Shown: positions 8,819 through 16,439 of the stretch, piece after piece
Layout: each line of letters starts with the position of its first letter
How positions within the stretch are numbered: the first letter of the stretch is position 1
Source of the DNA: Cellulomonas cellasea
GTDB lineage: Bacteria > Actinomycetota > Actinomycetes > Actinomycetales > Cellulomonadaceae
Length of the DNA: 64,000 bases
Reading direction: 5' to 3'
NCBI RefSeq assembly: GCF_006538745.1
Contig: NZ_BJLR01000009.1
Location: forward strand, 326,198 to 390,197
The notes under the pieces: model-generated
Told to the model about the DNA's origin: nothing
Databases searched by the model: none
What the model saw: the letters and a program-made list of their open reading frames with translations, nothing else
Made by a program: the position numbers and the translations under genes

Positions 8819-10390
8819 GTGGAACGGACGACGGACGGGCACGACGCGCGCCGCGGGGAGCCCGCGGCCGGCTCGCCGGTCCCTGCGCCCGCGCCGGGTC
8901 AGCCCGCCGGGCCCTCCCCGCACCGCGCCTCCGGGTCGCGCCGCAGCCGGGCCAACGCGTCGGCGTCGCGCGTCCTCGCGCGGATCCCCCTCCCCCTCGC
9001 CGTGCTCGGCACGCTCGTCGTCGCGCTCCCCGTCCTGCTCGCGCTCCACGCGCAGGGCTGGGTGCTCGGCTCCCCGTGGGTGCTCACGGGCCTCGTCCTG
9101 CTCCAGGTCGTCCTGCTGAGCGACCGCGTCGAGCGCCTCGTGCGCCGGACCGGACCCGGCGCGCGCCCGCTCCTGACCCTGGCCGTCGCGTTCACGCTGA
9201 TCGCGGCGTTCGCGTGGACCGCGGGCTGGAGCGCGCTCGTGCCCGCGACGACGCTGCTCGTCGCGGTCGCGCACGTCCAGCGCTCCGGCAGCCGGGTGTG
9301 GCCGCACGCCGGGGCCGCCGTCACGCTCCTCACGCTCGCCGGCCAGGGCGCGACGCAGCTCGGCTGGGTCGCGAGCACGCTCCCGGTCTGGGCGAGCCAC
9401 GTCGCGGCGGGCTGGCTCCTGCTCGTCGCGTGGCTCACCCTCGCCGACGTCGGGCTCTCGGTCGCCGCCGACGCGTCCGTGACCGACGCGCTCGCCCGCA
9501 CCGAGGCCCGCCTGCGCGCGCTCATGGACTCCGCGACCGACGTGCTCACCGTCAGCGACGCGCACGGCGTGCTGACCTACGTGAGCCCCGCCGCCGAGCG
9601 CACGACCGGCCACCCCGCCGCGAGCCTCACCGGCACCTACCTGCTCGACCTCGTCCGCCCCGAGCACCGCGCCCAGGCCGCCCGCCAGCTCCGCGACGTC
9701 ATGGCCGTCCCCGGTGCGCGCCGGACCGTCGACGTGCCGCTCACCCACGCCGACGGCGAGTCCCGCTGGTACGAGTGGAACGTCCACAACCTCCTCGCCG
9801 ACCCGCTCGTGCAGGGGCTCGTCGTCGACCAGCGCGACGTGACCGACCGGCGCTACCAGGAGGAGCAGCTCTCGCACGCCGCGTCGCACGACGAGCTCAC
9901 CGGGCTGCCCAACCGGCGCGAGCTCCTGCGCCTGCTCGGGCTCGGGCTGCGCGCCGTCGGGCCCGGGGCGGCGCTCGCGGTGCTCTTCGTCGACCTGGAC
10001 CGGTTCAAGGCGGTCAACGACACGTACGGGCACGCCGCCGGCGACGAGGTCCTCATCGAGGTCGGCCGGCGGCTGCGCACGCACCTGCGGCACGGCGACG
10101 TGCTCGCGCGCCTCGGGGGCGACGAGTTCGGCGCCGTGCTCGTCGAGGTGCGCGACGACATCGAGATCACCGAGCTCGTCGCGCGGCTCGAGGAGACCGT
10201 CGCCCGGCCGATCCGCGTGACCGGCGGCGTCGTCAGCGTCGGCGTCAGCATCGGCGCGGCCGTGACGACCGACCCGGCGACCGAGCCCACGACGCTGTTC
10301 ACGCGCGCGGACACCGCGATGTACCGGATCAAGCACGTGCACCGCGCGACGCGCGGCCCGGGCGAACCGGGGACCCCGATCGCGTCCTGA
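8819..10390 (+). CDS. membrane-bound diguanylate cyclase with PAS domain
   Basis: The 523-residue product would make cyclic di-GMP from GTP. A disordered basic start is followed by five or six membrane helices (about 45-210), then a PAS sensor domain (from about 230: ALMDSATDVLTVSDAHG). The C-terminal GGDEF domain has the intact active site GGDEF (433-437), LDRFKAVNDTYGHAAGD, and an inhibitory I-site RHGD (424-427), so product feedback is expected. The GTG start at 8819 follows a weak purine stretch. It converges on a second GGDEF gene only 10 bases away. A FliA-like promoter upstream, if real, would tie it to motility. Confidence 0.92.
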   Translation: MERTTDGHDARRGEPAAGSPVPAPAPGQPAGPSPHRASGSRRSRANASASRVLARIPLPLAVLGTLVVALPVLLALHAQGWVLGSPWVLTGLVLLQVVLLSDRVERLVRRTGPGARPLLTLAVAFTLIAAFAWTAGWSALVPATTLLVAVAHVQRSGSRVWPHAGAAVTLLTLAGQGATQLGWVASTLPVWASHVAAGWLLLVAWLTLADVGLSVAADASVTDALARTEARLRALMDSATDVLTVSDAHGVLTYVSPAAERTTGHPAASLTGTYLLDLVRPEHRAQAARQLRDVMAVPGARRTVDVPLTHADGESRWYEWNVHNLLADPLVQGLVVDQRDVTDRRYQEEQLSHAASHDELTGLPNRRELLRLLGLGLRAVGPGAALAVLFVDLDRFKAVNDTYGHAAGDEVLIEVGRRLRTHLRHGDVLARLGGDEFGAVLVEVRDDIEITELVARLEETVARPIRVTGGVVSVGVSIGAAVTTDPATEPTTLFTRADTAMYRIKHVHRATRGPGEPGTPIAS

Positions 10391-10400
10391 CGGGCTTGGC

Positions 10401-11438
10401 TCAGAGCTCAGGCGCGGCGCCGGCGTTGACGGCGACCCGGTCGCGCCCGCCGGACTTGGCCCGGTAGAGCGCCTCGTCCGCCGCGGCGTACAGCGCCCGC
10501 AGCGTCGTCACGCCCTCCCGCGCGTACGCCACGCCGATGCTCACCGACAGCGGCAGCGGCCCCTCGGGCGTCGGCAGCGGGCGGGTGCGGACGAGCGCGA
10601 CGACCTCCTCGGCGAGCTTCTCGGCGGTCCCGCCCGCGCGCTCGGTCACGAGCACCGCGAGCTCGTCGCCGCCGAGCCGGCTCAGCACCATCCCGGGGCG
10701 CTCGCGGCTGCGCAGGAGCGCCGCGACGTGGGCCAGCGCGTCGTCGCCGACGGGGTGCCCGCGGCTGTCGTTGATCGACTTGAACCGGTCGAGGTCGAGC
10801 ACGAGCAGCGCCGTCCCCGCGCCCTCGCGGGCCAGCGCGGCGTGCCCGGCCTCGTCCAGCACGCGTCGGGTCGCGAGGCCGGTCAGGGGGTCGATCGCGG
10901 CGAGCAGGGTCAGCCGGGCGACGAGCGCGTCGCGCTGCTCGCCCGAGACCACGAGCAGCACGGTCATGACCCCGAGCGTCGCCCCGACGAACGCGACGTC
11001 CGTGACCGCGCGCTCGACGGGCAGGAGCGCGAGGGCGAGCACCGCGTCGGCGGCGACGGTCAGCACGGTGATGCCGACGGCGGCCCGCCGGCGGAGCTGC
11101 GACGCGGCGAACAGCACGGGGAACGCGAGGAAGACCTGCCCGGCGGCGCTCGCGTCGCGCGTCGCGAAGTCGAGCGCGGTGATGAGGGCGACCCCGCCGG
11201 CGGGCATCGTGACCCACAGCCAGGTCGGGGCGCGGTGACCGCGCCGGTACAGGAGCGCCGCGAGCGGGATGGCCGTGGCGGCGGCCGCGAGGACCGCGAC
11301 GCGCTCCCAGCCCGACGCGATGCTCGGGTCGACCGCGGCGAACGTGAGGATGACGACGGCGCCGACGAGGATGAGCACCGCGGCGGACCGGGCAGCGGCG
11401 ACCCGGTCGCGCGGCTCGCACCACCGGCTTGACGACAC
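10401..11438 (-). CDS. membrane-bound GGDEF-domain protein, probable diguanylate cyclase
   Basis: The 345-residue product has six predicted membrane helices in the first 165 residues, a short linker and one GGDEF domain. The active-site motif reads GGDEL (256-260), a variant found in some active cyclases because only the first four residues contact GTP and metal. LDLDRFKSINDSRGH is intact. The I-site position holds RPGM (247-250) instead of R-x-x-D, so it should lack the usual feedback inhibition. No PAS or EAL domain is present. Start GTG 11438 (MSSSRWCEP); a start further in is possible. It is convergent with the PAS-GGDEF gene, a pairing that may be historical duplication. Confidence 0.87.
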   Translation of the reverse strand: MSSSRWCEPRDRVAAARSAAVLILVGAVVILTFAAVDPSIASGWERVAVLAAAATAIPLAALLYRRGHRAPTWLWVTMPAGGVALITALDFATRDASAAGQVFLAFPVLFAASQLRRRAAVGITVLTVAADAVLALALLPVERAVTDVAFVGATLGVMTVLLVVSGEQRDALVARLTLLAAIDPLTGLATRRVLDEAGHAALAREGAGTALLVLDLDRFKSINDSRGHPVGDDALAHVAALLRSRERPGMVLSRLGGDELAVLVTERAGGTAEKLAEEVVALVRTRPLPTPEGPLPLSVSIGVAYAREGVTTLRALYAAADEALYRAKSGGRDRVAVNAGAAPEL

Positions 11439-11490
11439 ACCTGATCATCGGTCGTCCCCGGCCCGACCTGAGCACCGGACGCCCGCGTGA

Positions 11491-11520
11491 CCCGTCCGGC
11501 TCGGCGATCACCCGGACGGG
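11491..11520. terminator. hairpin of unknown direction
   Basis: CCCGTCCGG (11491-11499) pairs perfectly with CCGGACGGG (11512-11520) around a 12-base loop. It lies upstream of the GGDEF gene and before the broken recombinase. It could be an old terminator or part of a mobile-element end; there is no U-tract. Confidence 0.35.
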
Positions 11521-11709
11521 TGCCGCCCGCCGGACGCGCCCCCTCCGCCCTCGGTTCGTGCCCGGACGCGTCGAGGACCCCCTGGAGCTCGCCTGGCACT
11601 GGCCGTGCTCCGAGGCAGCCCTCGGCTGGCGGTGGACAGTCGACGCGGTACGTCTCGCATCTTTGCGCGTCCGAGACATCCTCGAGGAGCACCGCACCCC
11701 GGTCCGTGG

Positions 11710-11730
11710 TCACGACCGAAGCGGTCGTGA
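11710..11730. repeat. 9-base inverted repeat near the start of the recombinase remnant
   Basis: TCACGACCG-AAG-CGGTCGTGA is a perfect dyad about 30 bases before the point where resolvase homology begins. Such dyads occur in res-type recombination sites and as transcription terminators. With the recombinase itself broken, this may be a leftover recombination site. Confidence 0.45.
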
Positions 11731-11761
11731 ACGCACCTCGTCAGCACCGAAGCCCTGGCCA

Positions 11762-12330
11762 CGTATCAGCACCGACCACCAGAATCTCGAGGCCCAGCGC
11801 GACGCGCTGACGGCGGCGGGGTGCGAGCGGATCTTCACCGACACGATGTCGGGGGCGAGTGAGTCCCGGCCCGGGCTCGCCGCGCTGCTGGACTACGCCC
11901 GGGCCGGCGACACGGTTATGGTCGTCGCCCTCGACCGGCTCGAACGCTCCCTGTCCGGTGTCATCCGCACGATCGAAACCCTGACGACCGCCGGGGTGCT
12001 GCTGCGGTCTCAGCGCGAGGGCATCGACTACGCGACCCCGACCGGCCGGATGCTCGCCGGGATCTTCGGGGCGCTAGCGGAGTACGAGCGCGAGCTGATG
12101 CACGAGCGAGCTGCCGCCGCCCGCGCTGCTGCGCGCCCGGGGCCGGCACACCGGTCGGCCTCCGCGCCTGTCCCCCGCCCCAACCCGGCAGGTCCGCTTG
12201 CTGCGCTTGAGCTGCGTGAGGTTGAGTGCGCGGGTTTCGAACGGCACGTGCCCGACCATCTTGAGCGGCTGGGGTGTCGACCCGGCCACCGCAGGGAAAG
12301 ACGGCTGTGGCCGATGCTCCACGTCACCCG
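11762..12330 (+). pseudogene. degraded serine recombinase (resolvase/invertase)
   Basis: The N-terminal resolvase domain is easy to read: RISTDHQNLEAQRDAL with the catalytic Ser of the R-x-S-T motif, then GDTVMVVALDRLERS, and GIFGALAEYERELMHER. The first beta-strand (normally MxIGYA) is replaced by unrelated sequence. At about 12131 the frame shifts: the DNA-binding tail RARGRHTGRPPRLSP continues in the next frame and then decays without a recognisable helix-turn-helix end. With the start missing and the frame broken, it cannot be functional. A long open frame runs through this remnant into the next gene, which is an accident of high GC. Confidence 0.75.
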
Positions 12331-12442
12331 AAGCCATCCCATGCGTCCGCACGGCGGACGTTCGCGCGGCACGTCGCCCCGAGATGGCTCTTGCGATCGG
12401 CGCCGCCGGGCAGGCATCCGGCCAGTCTCCTACCGTCGAACG

Positions 12443-12916
12443 GTGATCACACCGTCGACCCCCGACTCGAGCGAGGACACCGGTCTCGACGCCGGGTTGC
12501 GCACCTCGCGCCCACCGTCTCGCTTCTCACCCGTCCGCCGCTGGGTTCTGGACTCCGTCACCGAGCTGCACGGCCTGCGCGAAGGCCTGCGCCAAGAGAT
12601 CAACACGCGCGCCCGCGCGCGCGAGGACCGGCTCCTCGACGGCATCGCGCACAGCCTCGTGCTCGTCGCCTCCGAGCTCGCCACCAACGCCATCCGCCAC
12701 GGACGCCCGCCCACGATCGTCGAGCTCCTCCAGCACGACACCCTCTTCCTGCTGACGGTGGCCGACCACGACCTGAGCAACCAGCCCCGCATCGCCGGGG
12801 ACCGCCCACCAGGTGAAGGCGGCTTCGGCCTGCAGATCGCCCGGCGCCTGTCGGTCGACGTCGGGTGGTACCGCACCAACACCGTCAAGGTGGTCTGGGC
12901 CGAGATCGGCCCGTAG
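12443..12916 (+). CDS. ATP-binding protein, RsbW-like anti-sigma/regulatory kinase
   Basis: From GTG 12443 the product has 157 residues and a GHKL (HATPase_c_2) fold. The N-box reads ASELATNAIRHG with the Mg-binding Asn, and the G-box reads GEGGFGLQIARRLS. The first 30 residues are disordered. Proteins of this type are stand-alone histidine-kinase-like ATPases that act as anti-sigma factors or as partners of SpoIIE-type phosphatases. One such phosphatase gene is at 45794 in this window, but nothing links them except family habit. The gene follows the recombinase remnant directly, so its promoter must lie within the degraded region. The downstream 125 bases hold a TetR-type palindrome. Confidence 0.83.
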   Translation: MITPSTPDSSEDTGLDAGLRTSRPPSRFSPVRRWVLDSVTELHGLREGLRQEINTRARAREDRLLDGIAHSLVLVASELATNAIRHGRPPTIVELLQHDTLFLLTVADHDLSNQPRIAGDRPPGEGGFGLQIARRLSVDVGWYRTNTVKVVWAEIGP

Positions 12917-12937
12917 CCGGCCAAACGCATGAGACAC

Positions 12938-12961
12938 GCACCCAAACGATCGTTTGAGTGC
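12938..12961. promoter_or_regulatory. 24-base TetR-type palindrome without an adjacent TetR gene
   Basis: The arms GCACCCAAACGA and TCGTTTGAGTGC pair with one mismatch in 12; the centre CAAACGATCGTTTG is perfect. AAACGATCGTTT-like cores are typical of TetR-family operators. Five bases later an ATG (12966) opens a frame of only 20 codons, which may be the stump of a lost gene. The flanking genes are a GHKL ATPase ending at 12916 and a convergent esterase ending at 13042. Confidence 0.6.
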
Positions 12962-13041
12962 ACCCATGGCGATCGCGCCACAGATCCACGGCTCCTCTAG
13001 GCGCCGCGACGCAGGCATGCGGCCATGATGGCCAAGTAGAC

Positions 13042-13950
13042 CTAGGGCCCATCCGGCGAGAAGCCGGGGGCCGTCAGGTGGCCCGCAAGGAACCGCCCGG
13101 CGCGGTCGAGCGCGAGGTCTGCCTCGTCAAGTTGGCCGGCGAAGTGCTGGAACACGTGCGGCGCCCGAGCGACGACCTCGAGCGTCACGGTGACGTGGGC
13201 AGACGCCGCGCGGGCAGCGAGCCTGGTCGCGTCGTCGAGCAAGACCTCGTTCGTCCCCACTTGGATCAACAGTGGGGGCAGCCCGTCGAGGTCAGCCAGG
13301 ACCGGGCTAGCGAGCGGGTCCACGGGGTCGTGGTCCCCGAGGTACTGCGCCGCGTACCCAGCGACGTCCGCCGCGTCGAAGATCGCGTCGTCCGCCTCCT
13401 TGGCCCGCAGGCTCTCTCCGGTGAGCGTCAGGTCGACCCAGGGCGACATGACGGCGACCGCCGCCGGCTGCGGTAGCCCCACGCCTCGCGCGGACAGGAG
13501 CAGTGCGAGGGCGAGCCCACCGCCGGCGGAGTCACCTGCGACGACGACCTCCCCCGCCTCGTGGCCCGCGGCGAGCAGCCCGGTGTAGGCGGCGAGGCCG
13601 TCCTCGACGGCGGCGGGGAACGGGTGCTCGGGCGCGAGGCGGTAGTCGAGCGAGTAGGCGACCGCGTTCGCGCGGCGGGCGAGGGCGGCCGCCAGCCCGG
13701 CGCCCGATCGCGCGGACCCGATGACGTAGCCGCCGCCGTGCAGGTAGAGCAGCGCGGCTCCGGCGGCTCGTGGGGGCGCCAGCCGCAGCGCCGGTACGCC
13801 GCCGAGCCGGACCTCGTCGACGGTGACGTCGTTCTCGATCGGGCGAGCCGCGAACTGCTCGAAGCCGGCGCGCTGCTGTGCGAGGGTCTGGCGCTCCCGC
13901 TGCCCGCCGCGCAGCGCGACGTCGATGGCGGTGAGCTGGGCCTGCGACAT
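13042..13950 (-). CDS. alpha/beta hydrolase of the hormone-sensitive-lipase family (esterase)
   Basis: The 302-residue product starts at ATG 13950 (MSQAQLTAID). HSL-family marks are clear: the oxyanion motif HGGG (71-74), then YRLAPEHPFPAAVED, the nucleophile elbow GDSAG (Ser141), an acidic residue in the NEVLLDD region and the catalytic His in RAPHVFQHF. It has no signal peptide, so it is a cytoplasmic carboxylester hydrolase, probably for short-chain or aromatic esters. It diverges from a MarR gene (14047), with an inverted repeat in the 96-base spacer, so substrate-responsive control by that MarR is likely. Confidence 0.9.
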   Translation of the reverse strand: MSQAQLTAIDVALRGGQRERQTLAQQRAGFEQFAARPIENDVTVDEVRLGGVPALRLAPPRAAGAALLYLHGGGYVIGSARSGAGLAAALARRANAVAYSLDYRLAPEHPFPAAVEDGLAAYTGLLAAGHEAGEVVVAGDSAGGGLALALLLSARGVGLPQPAAVAVMSPWVDLTLTGESLRAKEADDAIFDAADVAGYAAQYLGDHDPVDPLASPVLADLDGLPPLLIQVGTNEVLLDDATRLAARAASAHVTVTLEVVARAPHVFQHFAGQLDEADLALDRAGRFLAGHLTAPGFSPDGP

Positions 13951-13979
13951 GGCGACCCCCTGGGTGACGTCACGATAGA

Positions 13980-14020
13980 TTCCAGGGCAACTACCGCGAC
14001 GCGCGATACATTCCCTGGAA
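13980..14020. promoter_or_regulatory. candidate MarR operator in the esterase/marR spacer
   Basis: TTCCAGGG (13980-13987) and its exact inverse CCCTGGAA (14013-14020) flank a 25-base centre. They lie between the two divergent start codons and overlap both likely promoters. The arms sit about three helical turns apart, which fits binding by one or two MarR dimers. Confidence 0.6.
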
Positions 14021-14046
14021 CACAGTTCCTGAGGTGAGGAGGTCGC

Positions 14047-14538
14047 ATGGCAGCCGGCGCCGGAGCGGTGTTCATCGACCTCGTCCGCGTCGAGACGCTG
14101 CTGTACAACGCGGTGGACGCGCGGCTCAAGGCGACAGGTGGCCTGACACTGCCCCAGCTCGAAGTGCTGAGCATCATCCGCGACGTGCCGGGCTGCCGAG
14201 TGCTCGACGTCTCGCGCACGATCTCCATCACCGTCGGCGCGGCGAGCAAGGCCGTCGACCGTCTGCAGGAGCAGGGCTGGTGCCGACGCGTGACGGACCC
14301 CGACGACCGGCGCTCCGCCAAGCTGTCGCTGACCGCGAGCGGCTCGGCGGCTGTCGACCGCGCCACGCCCGTGTTCGAGGCCGCCGCCGAGGACGTCCTC
14401 GGGATGCTCGTGCCCGCGCACGACCTGGAGCACCTGGCGCAGACGCTGCAGACGGCACGAGCCACGCTCCAGCCCGCGGTGGACCGGACGGCCGGGCCTG
14501 CCCGTCAGCGCTCCGCGGACGGACCCGCCGCGCTCTGA
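14047..14538 (+). CDS. MarR family transcriptional regulator
   Basis: The 163-residue winged-helix protein has the MarR layout: an N-terminal dimer helix (FIDLVRVETLLYNAV), then LTLPQLEVLSIIRDVPGCRVLDVSR and a recognition helix in SITVGAASKAVDRLQEQGWCRR. The wing reads TDPDDRRSAKLSLTASG; D-x-R-R is the family's wing signature. The C-terminal helix completes the dimer interface. It has an AGGTGAGGAGG ribosome site before ATG 14047. It is divergent from the esterase gene and probably represses it until a phenolic or ester ligand binds. Two Cys residues (in DVPGCRV and GWCRR) could add redox sensing, but that is speculative. Confidence 0.9.
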   Translation: MAAGAGAVFIDLVRVETLLYNAVDARLKATGGLTLPQLEVLSIIRDVPGCRVLDVSRTISITVGAASKAVDRLQEQGWCRRVTDPDDRRSAKLSLTASGSAAVDRATPVFEAAAEDVLGMLVPAHDLEHLAQTLQTARATLQPAVDRTAGPARQRSADGPAAL

Positions 14539-14698
14539 GACCCAGGCAGAGCGGTCACCGTCACCGTGGGCGACCCCGCCGGGGAGCCCGAGCTCCTGCG
14601 CCCGCCGCGACAGGCGCGCGCCACCACGACGAACTAGCGCGGGGACACCGTCGTGCTCGAGCTCGACGTCGCCGTGCCCCCCGGGAAGTCCTTGTCGC

Positions 14699-15610
14699 TC
14701 AGCCCCGCGAGCCAGGGCCCGAGGCGGCGCCGTGACCGGGGAGCAGGTGCTCGCGCGCGACGTCGAGCACCGCCGCCGCGAGCGCGTCGTCCGCGACGCC
14801 GTGCCACGTGCCCGGCAGGCTGCGGTGCGTCCCGCGGGGCAGCGCGGCGGCGGCCCGAGCGGCCCAGCCGGTCAGGTCCGGCGAGCTGCCCGCGCTGTCG
14901 ACCACGAGCGCCGGGACCCGCACGGCCCGGAGCGTGTCGAGCGTCGTCTCGTCGCCGAGCCGGCAGTCGTGCACGAGGGTCGGTGCGAGGCGCTCGAAGG
15001 TGGCCCGGACGTCGGGCGGGGTCTGCGCGAGCGCCTCGGGCGGCACGCCGATCCCCTCGTGGAACCGGTCGACGGCGTCGGCGTCCCGGCCCGCGGCGAC
15101 GAGCGCGGCGAGCTCGGCCGTGAACTCGCGCGACCGGGCGCGCTCGTCGGGGTCGTCGTCCCCGAGCGGCGGCTCGACGAGCACCAGCGCGGCGACGTCG
15201 AGGCCATGCGCGGCGGCGTGCAGCGCGAGCAGCGCGCCCGACGAGAACCCGTGCAGCAGCGCCGGTCCCCCGACGGCGTCGAGCACCGCCGCGAGGTCCT
15301 CGACCTCACGCTCGACGGCGCCGGGCTCGGCGTGGGGACCGGTGCCGGTGCTCGCGCCGCGACCCCGGCGGTCGTACCGGACGACCGTCAGGTGCGGCGC
15401 GAGCAGCGGCGCGAGGCCGTCGAACGCGGAGAACGACCGGTCGTGCAGCGCGGGCTCGACGAGCACGACCGGCGGGCCGGCGCCGGTGCGGTCCCAGGCG
15501 ATCACGGTCCCGTCGGCCGAGCGGGCCGTGCCCTCGACGCGGTCCGGCGCGGCGGCGGGGTCGGCTGACCCGGCGGCGCGGGCCGGGTCGACAGGGTGCG
15601 GTGCAGTGTC
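14699..15610 (-). CDS. alpha/beta hydrolase
   Basis: From ATG 15610 (MDTAPHPVD) the product is 303 residues. The alpha/beta fold is shown by VVLVEPALHDRSFSAFDGL, then VVRYDRRGRGAST and the elbow LLHGFSSGALLAL with a Ser nucleophile in G-F-S-S-G. A late Asp (VVDSAGSSPDL) and the catalytic His in PGTWHGVADD follow. These are hallmarks of the broad hydrolase family; the substrate cannot be told. The C-terminus ends in a short disordered Gly/Ser tail. The ABC operon ends 52 bases upstream on the same strand. The 160 bases downstream of its stop hold no gene that I can recognise. Confidence 0.83.
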   Translation of the reverse strand, partial: DTAPHPVDPARAAGSADPAAAPDRVEGTARSADGTVIAWDRTGAGPPVVLVEPALHDRSFSAFDGLAPLLAPHLTVVRYDRRGRGASTGTGPHAEPGAVEREVEDLAAVLDAVGGPALLHGFSSGALLALHAAAHGLDVAALVLVEPPLGDDDPDERARSREFTAELAALVAAGRDADAVDRFHEGIGVPPEALAQTPPDVRATFERLAPTLVHDCRLGDETTLDTLRAVRVPALVVDSAGSSPDLTGWAARAAAALPRGTHRSLPGTWHGVADDALAAAVLDVAREHLLPGHGAASGPGSRG

Positions 15611-15662
15611 CATCCCCGTCAGACCGCCCGGCCGCGCCGGACTCATCGCCCGGCCGGCCCGG

Positions 15663-16439
15663 TCAGCGGAACCGGCGCCCCTCGTCGCGCCGGTACGCCG
15701 TCACGGCGAGCGCCGCGAACAGCACCGTCCACCCGACCAGCACGGGCAGCGCGAGCGCGTACGCGGAGTACCCGGTCGCGACGTCGATCACGAGGTCGCG
15801 CGCGGCCCGCGTCGGCAGCGCGCGGGACATCGCGTTCATCCACCCCGGGAAGACCTCGGGCGGCATGAACAGCCCGCCGGCGAACGCGAGCGGGAACAGG
15901 ACCGCCTGGACCACCGCGATGGCCGCCTTGTTGCTCAGCGCGTACCCGATCGCGAGCCCGAGCAGCAGGAACGGCAGCGCGACGACGGGCACGAGCGCGA
16001 GCGAGACGAGCAGGCGCTGCGGCGTGATGGTGGCCTCGGTGAAGACGATCGCGATCCCGATCAGCGGCACCAGGGCGAGCAGGCACCACACGATCCCGTT
16101 GACGACGCGGCCCGCGAGCCGGGGCGCCGCACCGGCGGGCAGCGTGCGCAGGTACGGGTCGAACGGCATCGCGCGGTCCTCGGCGACGCCCGCGCCGAAC
16201 GAGAACAGGCACGTCGAGATGATCGCGAACGTCGCGAGCTGCGCGGCCGCGGCCGTCGCGATGCCGGGGTCCTGCGAGACCTCGGGCTGCGGCACCACGA
16301 AGAAGAACATCGCGAGCGACGGGAACAGCAGGTTGCCGATGACCGCGATGGGCACCCGGACGGTCTCGAGGAACTGGAAGCGCGCGTGCAGGAGCGTGAG
16401 GTGCAGCGGGCTGCGCGGGGCGAGCGTCGTGGCGGTCAT
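15663..16439 (-). CDS. ABC-2 type transporter permease
   Basis: The 258-residue protein has six predicted membrane helices in ABC-2 style: FPSLAMFFFVV, then an amphipathic DRAMPFDPYLRTLPAG loop, LVSLALVPVVALPFLLLGLAIG, and a late GGLFMPPEVFPGWMNAMSRALPT segment, which matches the conserved ABC-2 loop before the last helix. ATG 16439 overlaps the stop of the ATPase gene by four bases, so it is translationally coupled. With the ATPase it would form an exporter, commonly for drugs, lipids or peptides in actinobacteria. The substrate is unknown. Confidence 0.88.
   Translation of the reverse strand: MTATTLAPRSPLHLTLLHARFQFLETVRVPIAVIGNLLFPSLAMFFFVVPQPEVSQDPGIATAAAAQLATFAIISTCLFSFGAGVAEDRAMPFDPYLRTLPAGAAPRLAGRVVNGIVWCLLALVPLIGIAIVFTEATITPQRLLVSLALVPVVALPFLLLGLAIGYALSNKAAIAVVQAVLFPLAFAGGLFMPPEVFPGWMNAMSRALPTRAARDLVIDVATGYSAYALALPVLVGWTVLFAALAVTAYRRDEGRRFR

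Noticed and set aside
12074..12352. Minus-strand 92-codon frame in the recombinase remnant
   Set aside because: It covers the decayed recombinase end on the opposite strand, with no start signal and no family I recognise.
12443..12916. Fusion of the recombinase with the GHKL ATPase as one 495-codon protein
   Set aside because: The frame is open by chance; the recombinase tail lies in another frame and the ATPase has its own GTG start.
14539..14698. Possible coding remnant between the MarR gene and the hydrolase
   Set aside because: Short frames such as GDTVVLELDVAVPPGKS are present but have no start or recognisable family; I leave it as gene-free.
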